Of a stretch of DNA of 64,000 bases, positions 24,342 through 34,618 are shown in pieces. The first letter of the stretch is position 1. The number at the start of each line of letters is the position of its first letter. The DNA lies in assembly GCA_037447655.1 (NCBI GenBank), contig JBBHKE010002466.1, forward strand, positions 62,001-126,000, written 5' to 3'. Source of the stretch: Zygnema cylindricum (Eukaryota > Streptophyta > Zygnematophyceae > Zygnematales > Zygnemataceae). Position numbers and translations under genes: made by a program. Under the pieces are notes generated by a model. The model was not told the origin of the DNA and did not search any database. It was given only the letters and a program-made list of their open reading frames with translations.

Positions 24342-25534
24342 TTTGTAAAGAATATTTTCTGACAAACCTAAAACAATCCTTTTGACAAATGAAGGCCAGA
24401 AAGTGATAAGAACATCCTATATGGAAAAACAGGAATGATCCAAACTCTCAAATGGAAAAAATCAAGGCTTGAAAAACCTGTCAATGCAGGAACAACGATC
24501 TAGAATCGACGCAGGATTAGCAAAATGTGGAAACACAGCTGTCAACAAAAGAAGAAGCAATGTCGGGGAGAGAAGTATAAAAGTAGAGAAGAAACCGGTG
24601 GGAATAGAAGCAATGTAGAGTTTTTGCATAATCAGACTCCATACCATCCTCAGAAGTGGGGCTTTGCTCAGAAGTTGACACTTGGCAGCAGAGAACACAG
24701 TACAATACTACACCGCGAATCGTTATTAGTGTCAAAGTCACTAATTTGGGTTCTTAAAATTTTGATTTTTTTCCTCAAATAGGATACATGATTTTAATTT
24801 TTCCTTGACGTTAATTAAGGTACCGTACAAAATAGCGTAAAAGAACGAAAGTATGATAAGATATAAATAATGTGGTGTGATGTCAGACCGTACATAAATG
24901 TACCTTTTCAAGTGAAAATTTTACAAAAAATGAATTAAATCAGACGCGCACGCATAGAAACGTGCGCTCAGAAAACGGGATTAGTCTGACACGTAAATTA
25001 GTCTGACATGTACGGATATTTATATTTCACGACGGCGTACGATTTCTAATATTCTGTACAAATACATATATTAGTGTATATAATCGTACGTAGAATATTC
25101 CATTTTTGCTGTTCCCAAATTAGAATACACCTTTTTTTTTTTTTTTTTTTAAATCTTAATTAGCATCAATTAGACAATTACGGTAAATTTTTTTCAACAC
25201 TATTTAAATTTTGACACTAATAACGATTCGCGGTGTACTGTAACTCACTGCGAACTATTGACTAAAAAAGAACAAGTACGCAATCCAAGATTTGCTCTTT
25301 TTTTGAGGGCAAGCGTTACAATTCGTACAGATAGTTGAGCAAATCTACGTACGGTTTGCCCAAATACTGTACGATTTACTCTCACTCAACATTTTGGCGA
25401 ATTTAATGAATGTCATGAACTAATGATACTTAGGGCATGGTTACATCAGACGAAAAGTGAGGTTTAATACAGAATTTTGTACTTGCCGTACTATATTTTC
25501 GTGAGTTTATTGAAAACAACATTACACAAAATAA
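24342..25534. other. TM9SF 5' flank and intergenic DNA
   Basis: No gene recognised. The TM9SF promoter should lie just right of 24341. Most of the rest is the MITE at 24703-25242. A TTAGGGCATGGTTACATCAG sequence at about 25434 looks like one end of a Harbinger-type element whose partner end is not found. Confidence 0.5.
24703..25242. mobile_element. CAGTACACCG-family TIR element, 0.54 kb copy
   Basis: Left ACTACACCGCGAATCGTTATTAGTGTC and right, inverted, TACACCGCGAATCGTTATTAGTGTC: about 25 nearly identical TIR bases, listed here in pieces (ACACCGCGAATCG, TTATTAGTGTC). TA dinucleotides flank both ends. A CAGT start with a TA target is what Tc1/mariner elements show; the superfamily is an inference. 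A poly-T run sits at 25132-25150. Confidence 0.75.
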
Positions 25535-26230
25535 GGGCGTGTCCTCATGTAACCGATATTTTGAAACGCTATTTTGGAATTTAGCGCTTATTTTACGGTG
25601 TACTTTTCAAAGTGTGCCTATGTGAATCGTTACTTGCGCGTTCATTATTTTGAATATGTGGCAGCTGTACACGTCGTCAATACTTGCGAAACCCAAACTG
25701 CTGACATTTGTAGACGCCAACGGTCTCGGAACAATCTGCGGACAATTGTACGCCGCAAAGAGCTCCTGACATATTGGGACAATTGTCGACGCCGACAGTC
25801 ATTTGTTGACGCCCACACGTGAACGACATCAGCAATCGCCTACGTCTACAAAATGACATTTGTAGACGCCCACAAGTGGACAACATAAGCAAACGGACAA
25901 ACAATTTTTTTCTCGTGTATTATCCCAACTGCAAAAAAACAAATGAAAACGTTTGACGCGTGCAACCCAAGATTTCTATTCGTCAATGGGGTAGTATTTT
26001 GATTAAAAGCAGGTCACGATTTGATTTCATTACAAGTGTGAAGATGAGCTGGAAGTTGGTCGCGATGATAATACTGCCAAATCGCCGTACCTTTCAAGTT
26101 CCAAGATGACGCAAAATGTATTTGAGTTTTTGCCCATTTTTCGTACGGCGTAATATTTTCAAGTAGAAAGTCCCATTTTCTGTGTAAACGACGGAAAAAA
26201 ACCCTTACTTGAACACATGGGGACACGCCC
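25535..26230. mobile_element. TAA/TTA-flanked Harbinger-like MITE (GGGCGTGTCC family)
   Basis: 696 bp starting GGGCGTGTCCTCATGT and ending ACATGGGGACACGCCC, a 16-bp TIR with one mismatch, with TAA on both sides (25532-25534 and 26231-26233). The interior repeats a GACATTTGTAGACGCC word several times between 25700 and 25880. No transposase is encoded. Confidence 0.82.
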
Positions 26231-26268
26231 TAAAATTACGATTCTCCAAGTATCCAGGAGAAGACTTA

Positions 26269-26966
26269 GGGTAAGGTTCCATTAGGGGAAAAATGCCGTT
26301 GTCTACTGAAAGCCGTACTCTTTCGTACATTACCGTACCAAAAAAAAAAAAATGTCAGAAAAACAAGCCTACTGAACGAGGGATTTGATTCTCCACGTTT
26401 ATGGGCGTAAACGTGGACCGTCGGATGCATAATCGGATACTCCATCATATGACACTTTCAGTTCGCAACAAGTGACCCGGAGTAAGGTCAATTCTTAGCG
26501 CCTGAACGAATAACATCGTGCCTCGTGGAAAAGTGATCAAATATCCACGACGACCGCACGACCAGGTGGGTACACGTCGCATATGACATGTACCTTCCGC
26601 CAGGGAGGATGCGAGGCCACCGGAAGACGCAAAAAAATCTTTGACGAAGGATATTGTTTCACGCGATCCACTAACCATTTTGACATTTTCGTACGCATTT
26701 ACAAATCTTAAGTTTCTTCCGCTCGTACAGATTTTATTCAATACGTCGTACGAGTCACTTTTTACCTTCGCAGGTACGAATACGTGGTCACAATTTGCTG
26801 CCAGAGATTCTCTGAAGATTACCAGAATCGTATTCTTTTATTACGTGGCCAAATCAAAGTGTGCCACGCAAAAACAAATGTCGGTTACTGACCCGACACA
26901 ATGGAACGGTCGCTTCAGTAAACGAATTTTTGATGTTTACAGAGACCGCCTAATGGAACAACGCTC
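26269..26966. mobile_element. TTA-flanked non-autonomous DNA element, copy 2 (Harbinger-like MITE)
   Basis: 698 bp, same ends as the copy at 3895-4606 (GGGTAAGGTTCCATTAGG ... CCTAATGGAACAACGCTC), with TTA at 26266-26268 and 26967-26969. It lies 38 bp from the GGGCGTGTCC element and 516 bp from the inverted copy 3. Confidence 0.85.
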
Positions 26967-27023
26967 TTAGACCGTCCGATTACATTCTGGTCTTCATCTG
27001 CGAAGCAATTGCTCCATACGCCT

Positions 27024-27068
27024 CTGTATTGGTGAACCCACCTCGCGGAGGTGGGTTCACCAATACAG
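27024..27068. repeat. Perfect 21+21 bp palindrome with 3-base loop
   Basis: Left arm 27024-27044 (starts CTGTATTGGTGAACCC), loop GCG, right arm 27048-27068 (ends GGGTTCACCAATACAG). There are no mismatches. It sits between the two inverted MITE copies. Confidence 0.95.
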
Positions 27069-27169
27069 AACCATTCTATTCGCTACACCTGGACGATACA
27101 CACGTGCGTCGATGAAAAATGAAAATTTTCACACGCCCCAAAGTCAAGTGCCTTCGGACAAGGTGACCG

Positions 27170-27479
27170 TAAAATCTTTGCCGAAACGGTTTTTTCCTGA
27201 AAGTCAGCAGAGTGAATGAGATATATGAGGTACATTGACGCGGTACACTCGCGAAGTACACATACGTAATACGCAAGTGCGGATTTCCATACGAAAATGG
27301 TCGGTTCTCAAATCTTTGACGATTTTAGAGATTTGATCGTCGCTTACGTGGAACCACTCAAATTGGAACACGTATGTAAAAACTTATTTACAGACGATAC
27401 GCGATGTAACCGAGGCCTCTGTAATACATAAATTTTGTTGTCCGTACTATTACAGAGACCTCCTGATGTAACCACACCC
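27170..27479. mobile_element. Harbinger-like element end (GGGTGTGGTTACATCAGG family), inverted copy
   Basis: Ends at 27479 in CCTCCTGATGTAACCACACCC, given here as CCTGATGTAACCACACCC, next to TTA (27480-27482), which is shared with the adjacent MITE copy 3. It matches 28240-28518 in inverse orientation for about 280 bases (TCTAAAATCGTCAAAGATTT, GCCTCGGTTACATCGCG). The left limit is uncertain. Confidence 0.65.
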
Positions 27480-27482
27480 TTA

Positions 27483-28175
27483 GAGCGTTGTTCCATTAGG
27501 CGGTCTCAGTAAACGTCAAAAAATCGTATACTGAAGCCATCGTTCCATTGTATCAGGTCAGTAACCGACATTTTATTTGCGTGGCACACTTTGATTGGTC
27601 CACGTAATACAAAAATCCGATTCTGGTAATCTTCAGAGAATCTTTGACAGCAAATTGTGACCGCATATTTGTACCAGCGAAGGTAAAAAATGACTCGTAC
27701 AACGTATTGAATAAAATCTGTACGAGCGGACGAAACTCAAGATTTGTAAAAGCGTACGAATATGTCAGAATGGTTAGTGAATGGCAACAGAAGGGTGAAA
27801 CAATATCCTCCGTCAAAGATTTTTTTGCGGCTTCCGGTGGCCTCGCATCCTCCCTGGCGGAAGGCACGTGTCATTTGCGACGTGTACCCACATGGTCGCG
27901 CGGTCGTCGTGGATATTTGTGTACATTTCCACGAGGCACGATGCTATTTGTTCAAGCGCTTAGAATTGACCTACTCCGGAACTGGAAGTGTCAGACGTTG
28001 GCGTATCTGATTATGCATCCGACGGTCTACGTTTACGCCCATAAATGTGGAGAATCAAATCCCTCATTCAGTAGGATTGTTTTTCTGACATTTTACTTTT
28101 TTTTGGTTCGGCACTGTACGAAATAGTACGGCTTTCAGTAAAGAATGGCATTTTTCCCCTAATGGAACCTTACCC
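27483..28175. mobile_element. TTA-flanked non-autonomous DNA element, copy 3, inverted
   Basis: 693 bp, reverse orientation relative to the copies at 3895 and 26269, with TTA at 27480-27482 and 28176-28178. The 160-codon frame at 27644-28126 is shared in pieces by the other copies but has no known domain and is probably chance. Confidence 0.85.
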
Positions 28176-28239
28176 TTAGTTCACCTTTCCATTTTCGTGC
28201 GTTCTTTTTTCCGTGCATGCACGCTTACAATCCTATTTA

Positions 28240-28518
28240 GGGTGTGGTTACATCAGGAGGTCGATGTAATAGTACGGATTGCAAAATTTCTGTAAAACAC
28301 ACAGGCCTCGGTTACATCGCGTAGCGTCTGTAAACAAGTTTTCATAAACGTGTTTCGATTTGAGTGGTTCCACGTAAGTTGACGAACAAATCTCTAAAAT
28401 CGTCAAAGATTTGGAAACTGACCATGTTCGTTTGAAAATCCGTACTTGCGTATTACGTACATGTACTTCACAAGTGTACCGTGTCAATGTACCTCAAAGA
28501 TCCCTTTCACTCTGCTGA
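28240..28518. mobile_element. Harbinger-like element left end (GGGTGTGGTTACATCAGG family)
   Basis: Starts GGGTGTGGTTACATCAGG after TTA (28237-28239). It shares about 280 bases with the inverted end at 27170-27479. A Harbinger-type transposase relic lies downstream at about 29146-29656, so this may be the left end of that once-autonomous element. Confidence 0.55.
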
Positions 28519-29145
28519 GTTTAATCCCTGTCCTTTTTTTCCTTTACATTGACTGGAAATTCAAGGTCTACTTTTTCTTTTACACTGACTAGAAATTCAC
28601 TGCACCCTTATGTTCATCCCTTTTATTAAAAAAGTCGTTCAACAATCCATCCCTAAAGTGTACGAAACGGTCAACAGCTTCGTCAACACTAAAAATATTT
28701 CACAAAATTTTATTTTGTTTATAAAACTCACATTGATTTCAAACTGGCATTGTTAATCACTTTTCATTAGATACATTGCTCAAAACTCAAAACTGTTAAA
28801 TAACTCAATCAACACTGGACATATTTGAAAATAAAGTTAATCTTTTTGAAAAATAAACCTCATTTTACTAAATTAGGTCATATTGTGGATTGGGAGGTAC
28901 TTCGACAAAAGATTAACCATGGAATTGTTTTTCATTTTGTGCCTTTTGTTAAATTTCAATGATAGTTATCATAAAAATGAAGAAGGATTGAATATATTAG
29001 CATTCATGCATTAGCACAAGAGAATTTAATTTTCTGAACACAAGTTTTCATAAATTTTGCAGATGTGTTTGGAAGGATAATGGTCAACGGAAGAACATTG
29101 TCTGGGGAGTATTACATCCTCCCTTGAAGTCTACATTTTCCTATT
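28519..29145. other. Unassigned DNA between element end and transposase relic
   Basis: No gene recognised; AT-rich. It may be the untranslated or ORF1 region of the decayed Harbinger element. Confidence 0.35.
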
Positions 29146-29658
29146 AACCTTATCGATAGCTACGACGATGACAGGTATAAAAGCATATTCCGACTCTCAC
29201 CTAATCTGGTGGAGGAGTCAGGAACACGGATGGAAACAAATCCACCGCCAGGTTTCTTTAACATTCCTAATAGGAAGCTTACACGGAAGCGAAAAATAGA
29301 GACGGTGCTTTACCGTCTGGCCACAACGAATAGTGCTTTATCTGTTGGCGACCTTGTTAGTAAATCAACGGTGTTAGGGAAACATGCAGAATTTTGTAAG
29401 GCTGTATAGGAAATTCTTACTCCTCGCTTAATTAAATGGCCGACTGGAAGCAAGTTCAACGATCTTGTAGAAGCGTTCAAAGTTTACAAATTCGAATTCC
29501 CTAATTGTTGCGGTGCAATAGATGCCACTCACATTAGCATTAATTTAGTGGATGGCATGAGGCCATCCGATTGGTTTGATAGTGAGAAAAATTATAGCAC
29601 GATATTACAAGCAGTAGTAGCTCTGAATTGTCGTATATTAGATACCAGTGTGGGTTAA
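29146..29658 (+). pseudogene. PIF/Harbinger (HARBI1/ALP1-like) transposase relic, truncated
   Basis: In one frame: a helix-turn-helix-like start (RYKSIFRLSPNLVEE, then RLATTNSALSVGDL), then an in-frame TAG at 29407-29409, then FEFPNCCGAIDATHISI and STILQAVVALNCRILDTSVG. The block with GAIDATHI and ILQAVV is the first part of the DDE_4 superfamily domain, with the first catalytic Asp present. The frame stops at 29656 and runs directly into CT-rich satellite, so the rest of the catalytic domain is missing. It is not functional. It belongs to the superfamily whose TTA target preference matches the MITEs at 3.9, 25.5, 26.3 and 27.5 kb. Confidence 0.85.
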
Positions 29659-29659
29659 A

Positions 29660-30640
29660 AATCTGCATGTTTCCTCTACCTCTCCCTCTTTCCCCCACTC
29701 TCCCTCTCTTGCTCTTAAGAATCGACCTTTCACAAAATTTTGCCATCACCCTCTCCTCCTCTCAAAAATATGCACTCTCTCTCTTAAAAGTCTGCCACTC
29801 CTCTCCCCCTTTCTCATTATGACCTCACTCTCTCACAAGTCTACCAACCCCCTCTCCCTCTCTCAAAAATATGCTCTCTCTCAAAAATATGCCTTCTCTA
29901 AAAAATATGCCCTCTCTAAAAAATATGCCCTCTTCCTCTACCTCTCTCTTAAAAAAAAGAAAAAAGAGGATGAAAGAGGAAAGAGAGGGAGTTAAAAGAG
30001 AATAGAAAAAAGTGAAAACAAGATTCAACAAAAGGAGGAAGAAGAAAAAGAAGAAGGAGGTGAAGAAGAGCAAGGAAGAGAAATGGAAAAGAAAAAACGA
30101 ATAAAACGAAAGAATAAAAAAAAATAGAGGAGACGAAACAGAGTGAAGGAGCCGAAAAACCTCCCTTAATAATCTGCCCATTACCTCTACCTATCCCTCT
30201 TTCCCCCACTCTCCCTCTCTTGCTCTCAAAATTCTGCCATCACCCTCTCCTCCTCTCAAAAATATGCACTATTTCTCTTAAAAGTCCGCCACTCCTCTCT
30301 CCCTCTCCCAACATGACCCTTCTTCCCACCTCTCTCTCCATTTTTTGCCCTCTCCCTCTCTCAGAAAATCTCCCTCTCCCTTTCTCTATCCCTCCCTCTC
30401 TCAAAATTATGTCATCTCCCTCTCTCTCAAAATATGCCTTCCCCCTCTCTAAAAAATATGCCTTCTCCCCCTCTCAAAATATACCTTCCCTCATAACTTT
30501 GCCTTACTTCTCTATCTCTCTTTCTTTTCCTCACTCACTTCCTTTCGTAATATGCCCTCCCCCTCCCTCAAAATTCTACCGTCTCCCGCTCTAAAAATCA
30601 ACCCTTTTTCTTTATCTCTCTTTCTTTCTTTCACTCCATT
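29660..30640 (+). repeat. CT-rich satellite with AAAATATGCC spacer words
   Basis: Pyrimidine-rich array built of CTCTCTCAAAAATATGCC-like units. A roughly 155-bp block at 29668-29825 (CTACCTCTCCCTCTTTCCCC, CACCCTCTCCTCCTCTC, AAAAGTCTGCCACTCC) is repeated at about 30178-30325. Between them lies a purine-rich interval (29950-30150). The open frames here are compositional. Confidence 0.75.
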
Positions 30641-30823
30641 GAAGTCGGATTTTTTTAATAAAAAAAAAGACTAAAAAGGCAGAAAAATACAAGATGAAGA
30701 AGATGAAGCGGAAAAAAAAAGTTCTTCGAAGTAAACATATGTATACCTCACCTGTTACAACTTTTTCTTGGTCAAAGTTGCCTCCTTCTTCTGAGTTGAT
30801 GGGGTTCTCACAATTTCCCCCAG

Positions 30824-31620
30824 GTCCAGAGTATGAGGGGGAGAGGGAGGGGGAGGGAGAGGGGGAGGGGGAGGGAGAGGGGGAGGGGGAGGGAGAGGGG
30901 GAGGGAGTGGGAGAGGGAGAGAGAAGGGGAGAGAGAGGGAGGGAAAAAAAAAGGAGAGAGAGGGAGAGAGAGAGAGGGAGAGGGAGAGAGAGAGGGAGAG
31001 GGAGAGAGAGGAGCGAGAGAGGGAGAGGGAGAGAGAGAAAGGGAGAGAGAGAGGGAGAGAGAGAGAAGGGGAGAGAGAAAGAGGGAGAGAGAGAGGGGGA
31101 GAGAGAGAGAGGGAGAGGGGGGGGGGGAAGGGGGGAGAGGGGGGCAGCTGGGGGAGATGGGGGGGAGAAGGGGAGAAAGAGGGGGAGAGGGGGGGAGAAA
31201 GGGAGAAAAAGGGAGAGAGAGGGGGGGAGAGACGGGGAGAAAAAGGGAGAGAGGGGGAGAGAGGTGGAGAGTGGGGGGGAGAAGGTGGGAAAGAGGGGGA
31301 GAGGGGGGGAGAGGGGGGGAGAGGGAAAAAGAGGGGGAGAAAAAGGGAGAGGGGGGAAGAGGGGGAGAGAGGGGGAGAGAGGTGGAGAGAGGGGGGAGAG
31401 AGGGGGAGAGAGGGGGAGAGTGGGGGGGAGAGGGGGGGGGAGGGGGGGAGAACGGGAAAAAGGGGGTGAGACGGAGGGAGAAAGAGGGAGAGGGAGGGAA
31501 AAGGAAGGAAGGAGAGGGAGAGGGAGGGTGAGGGAGGGAGAGAGAGGGAGATGGGGACAAAAAGAGAGAGGGAAAGAGAGAGATAAAAAGATAAGGAGAG
31601 AGGGAGAGATGGAGAGAATT
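30824..31620 (+). repeat. 0.8 kb GGGAGA purine tract
   Basis: Almost pure purine on the + strand from about 30833 to 31615. A strong acceptor-like site (CACAATTTCCCCCAG at 30823) stands right before it. The frame from there is open to 31650 as Glu/Gly/Arg repeats (GPEYEGEREGEGEGE...). Whether this is an acidic exon of the RanBP1-like gene or just intronic microsatellite cannot be decided from the sequence. Confidence 0.7.
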
Positions 31621-31650
31621 TTGGCCTCGTTACCTTGCGGGACCTTTTAG

Positions 31651-32834
31651 CGAAATTCTTTATGGCAGTCGCAAGCAACGAGTCTATTCTATTTGAAACG
31701 TAAGTGAGCTAGGTATCTGGAAGCTTAGGATGAGATTTGAATTGATTTTTTTAATATTAACGTTGAACCTTCGTGTAACCATGAATGATTATTCTTGTTT
31801 GGCTAATATAATCTATTATATTCTGCCAGCGTTTTGTTTGTTTTTTTTTATGTTTCATTGTCTGGAATTTTGCAGAAAAGGCAAAATTTTCTGCTATGAC
31901 AGGACAGTTCTCTGTTTCAAATAAACCAATTAGTCGCTTAGATAAGTTCGGAAAAATTATCACTGAGAGTCACCCGAGGGACAATGGAGGTCCTCAATGG
32001 AAAGAGAGGGGTGACGAGACCCTCCTCCTGCAAGAAAATCCAGATACAAATAGAATACGGCTGGTTATGGTTCAAGACAGAACAATGAATATTTGTGCGA
32101 ACCATGAAGGTTTCCATATGGTTTCTTTCTTGTGGTTAATCTTTTTTTGTAGTTTTTATGTACCTTGGTGCATTTATTGTTCTCAAAAAAGGCAGGCTAC
32201 AAAGATTGGTTTTGCTATTTTTTTGTTTCTATTTTGCTCTTTCTTATTCAATTTTTTTGTTTCATGTTTTTAGTGCTTCCAAAACTTATGCTCGAGGAGC
32301 GCGGCCCTAAGACTTTATGCTGGGCAGGCTTTGAGTTCCATAATGGCAAAGCGGAAAAGGCTTTATTCTCTATGCGATTTAAAACTTCGGAGAGTAAGTA
32401 GTTTAGGTTTATGTGTCACAGGTTGTTGTAGTCACACTTATGTTCTTTTTCAATTTTTTATATGCTTAAATGTTGAGATGGCTGCTCGCTGTTGATACCA
32501 TTTTGCCGATTTTTTTTTTTTGGCTTGCAGTTGATAAGGCTATTATTGCTTGTTTAGCTGCCGAATTGCTCGATGATGTTAGCTTACCTTGATGTATCTG
32601 TGCATGTTGAAAAGATTAGATTTCATTTGTCAATTACCAAAAGCGTTTCTCTTTTCGACTTTGTTTGTTGTGTTCTCACGTTCACACGAGTTTATAACTG
32701 CCTTTGAAGGAGCACAACTGAAAATGAAGGCGTTTCTGGGGCTTGAAGACAGCAAGGAAGAAAAAGAAAGATTAGGTGAGGCATTGAAAGAGCTCGAAAA
32801 TCTCAAACTGTGTCCGATAAGTCGAAAGCCGTAA
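31651..32834 (+). CDS. RanBP1-type Ran-binding-domain protein, C-terminal exons
   Basis: Exons 31651-31699, 31876-32109, 32274-32393, 32531-32577 and 32691-32834 (stop). The first three junctions have consistent phases and GT-AG sites; the fourth exon and its GTTAGC donor are weaker. The protein reads GGPQWKERGDETLLLQENPD, NRIRLVMVQDRTMNICANHE, VLPKLM..., KALFSMRFKTSE and FITAFEGAQLKMKAF. WKERG, the RLVM..R..T..ICANH core and the FxxRF strand are the RanBD signature that binds Ran-GTP; RanBP1 co-activates RanGAP in the cytoplasm. A charged helical tail (EDSKEEKERLGEALKELENL) follows. The N-terminus is unresolved: it may include the purine-tract frame upstream. Nup50/RanBP3-type proteins are the alternative. 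Confidence 0.72.
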
Positions 32835-34618
32835 AGCTCACAATTTTTTCAATTCATGATTTAAATACCCCTTACAACACGGAAAGGTGAATTTATGATG
32901 ACTTGGAAAGAGTATAGGAATTAGAAGAAATGTGATTAAACGTAACATAAAATTCATTCCCATGGTGATAGAGCTGATAGCCATTGTATAAACCTTTTTT
33001 TCTTCAAAAACGTTTTTTTACCCTTTATAAGAGTAAGAAGAAGCATTTTCCTTCTGGTGCGTAAGGTGAGAGAAATTGTAAGACCTTTTTGTCGCTACTA
33101 TTTTTTTTATTATTATTTTAGCAAAATTGCAAGTCGTCTTATCCGTTGTCCACTGTTTTGTTATGTCTATCTGTTAATTAACAACTGTATATCCATAACT
33201 TGAAATAATAGTTCAGGGTTTGTTAAGAAGATTTGGCAAGTAATGGTCTTGCAATGTCTTTGTATCTCCATGTTTGTTCTCTCTTTATTTGTCGTCTTTT
33301 CTTTCTTCTCTTCGTTAATTATATGTTGTTTTTAATTTTGGTTTTATCCAACGCACTGTCACAACTTTGGCACATAGAATATGCTTAGGATACTAGATTA
33401 GTGTGGCTATATCTTCTTATCGAAATGTTTCATTGTTCAATCTCGAGGCAAATTGAAGGTACTATGAGGCATGAACATTTATAAATTCTTGCTGTAAATT
33501 AGTGTAATTAATTCTTATTTTGCATTCACAGTAATAGATTCTTGCACTAAATTAGTAGTATTATTTATAATTTTGCATTGACACTAATAAATCCTTACGC
33601 TAATAAATCTTTGCACTGAATTATTATTATTAATTCTAATTTTGCATTAACACTAGTAAATCCTTGCACTAAATCTGTATTGTACATTGTAAATTGGGGT
33701 CGACACCACTAATTCCTGCACACTAATAACGGTGGGCGGTGCAGTTTATAATAATGGCCTACGAGCATCTTCTGTTCCATCTACCTAACAGTTACTCTGC
33801 TTTGGATTTAGGCTTATAAAAGAACCTTTTATGATTGACCATTTTTTTTGTTTGTTTTTTTTATATGGGAAACTACAAAATCGTTCTCGATATCGTGTTT
33901 TTTTTTAATTATTTATTTATTTTACTTAACTATTATATTTTATTTTTATTTGTTTAGACATTGCATTTTTTTTGGGTGCATTAGTGGCTTATACCGCAAG
34001 GCATGTTGCAAGGATCTTCCAAACGGTTCACTGTATAAATCTTAAAAGTTAAAAAAAAAAAAAAAACGATTGAAATAGTGACCGATAGAGCGCATCTTCT
34101 CAACAAAAGAAAAGAGAAGACAAGGAAAGAAAAATAAAAGCAAAGACTAAAAAGAGAGGAAACGAAACAAGAAAGGGACAAAAAGAGGATCAACAAATAA
34201 TGGAAGGTAAAAAAAAAATGCTTTATTGAATTATTTTCCTGCAGGAAGAATTTCAAGTTTTTAATTTTTATTTCCTTTACATTTTTTGATTTAACCGAAA
34301 AAGTACAAATTGAGGATAAAAACACGAAAAAGTACATAATGGTTTTTTTTTTTTTTTTCCAAAAACCGAAATTTGAAAAACCCAAAAACGTCCTAAATGC
34401 GCTTCTCCTTTTCTAAACCTTAACCTTCCTTTCTTTTTTTTCTTTTTTTTCTCTTTTTCTTCCCACTTGCACTCCTTTTCCCTTAACTTTCCTTTTCCTT
34501 TTACTTTCCATTTCATTTTTTCTTTTTTTTTCCCTTTTTTTTTTACTTCCCCTTCAGTTTTTTTTTCTTTCCTTTTTCGTTTACTTTCCATTTCTTTTTC
34601 ATTTTTTTTCCCCTAAAA
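32835..34618. other. Convergent intergenic region between the RanBP1-like and RRP43 genes
   Basis: No gene recognised. Bases about 33450-33745 hold repeated ACTAAATTAGTA / CACTAATAAATC words ending in CTAATAACGGTGGGCGGTGCAG, a decayed MITE of the CGATGGG subgroup. Bases 34080-34610 are extreme purine/pyrimidine-biased, low-complexity DNA. Confidence 0.5.

Noticed and set aside
30755-31678. 307-codon minus-strand frame over the purine tract
   Set aside because: Compositional. The short ends (AIKNFAKRSRK, GEIVRTPSTQKKEAT) look protein-like but no acceptor joins them on that strand.
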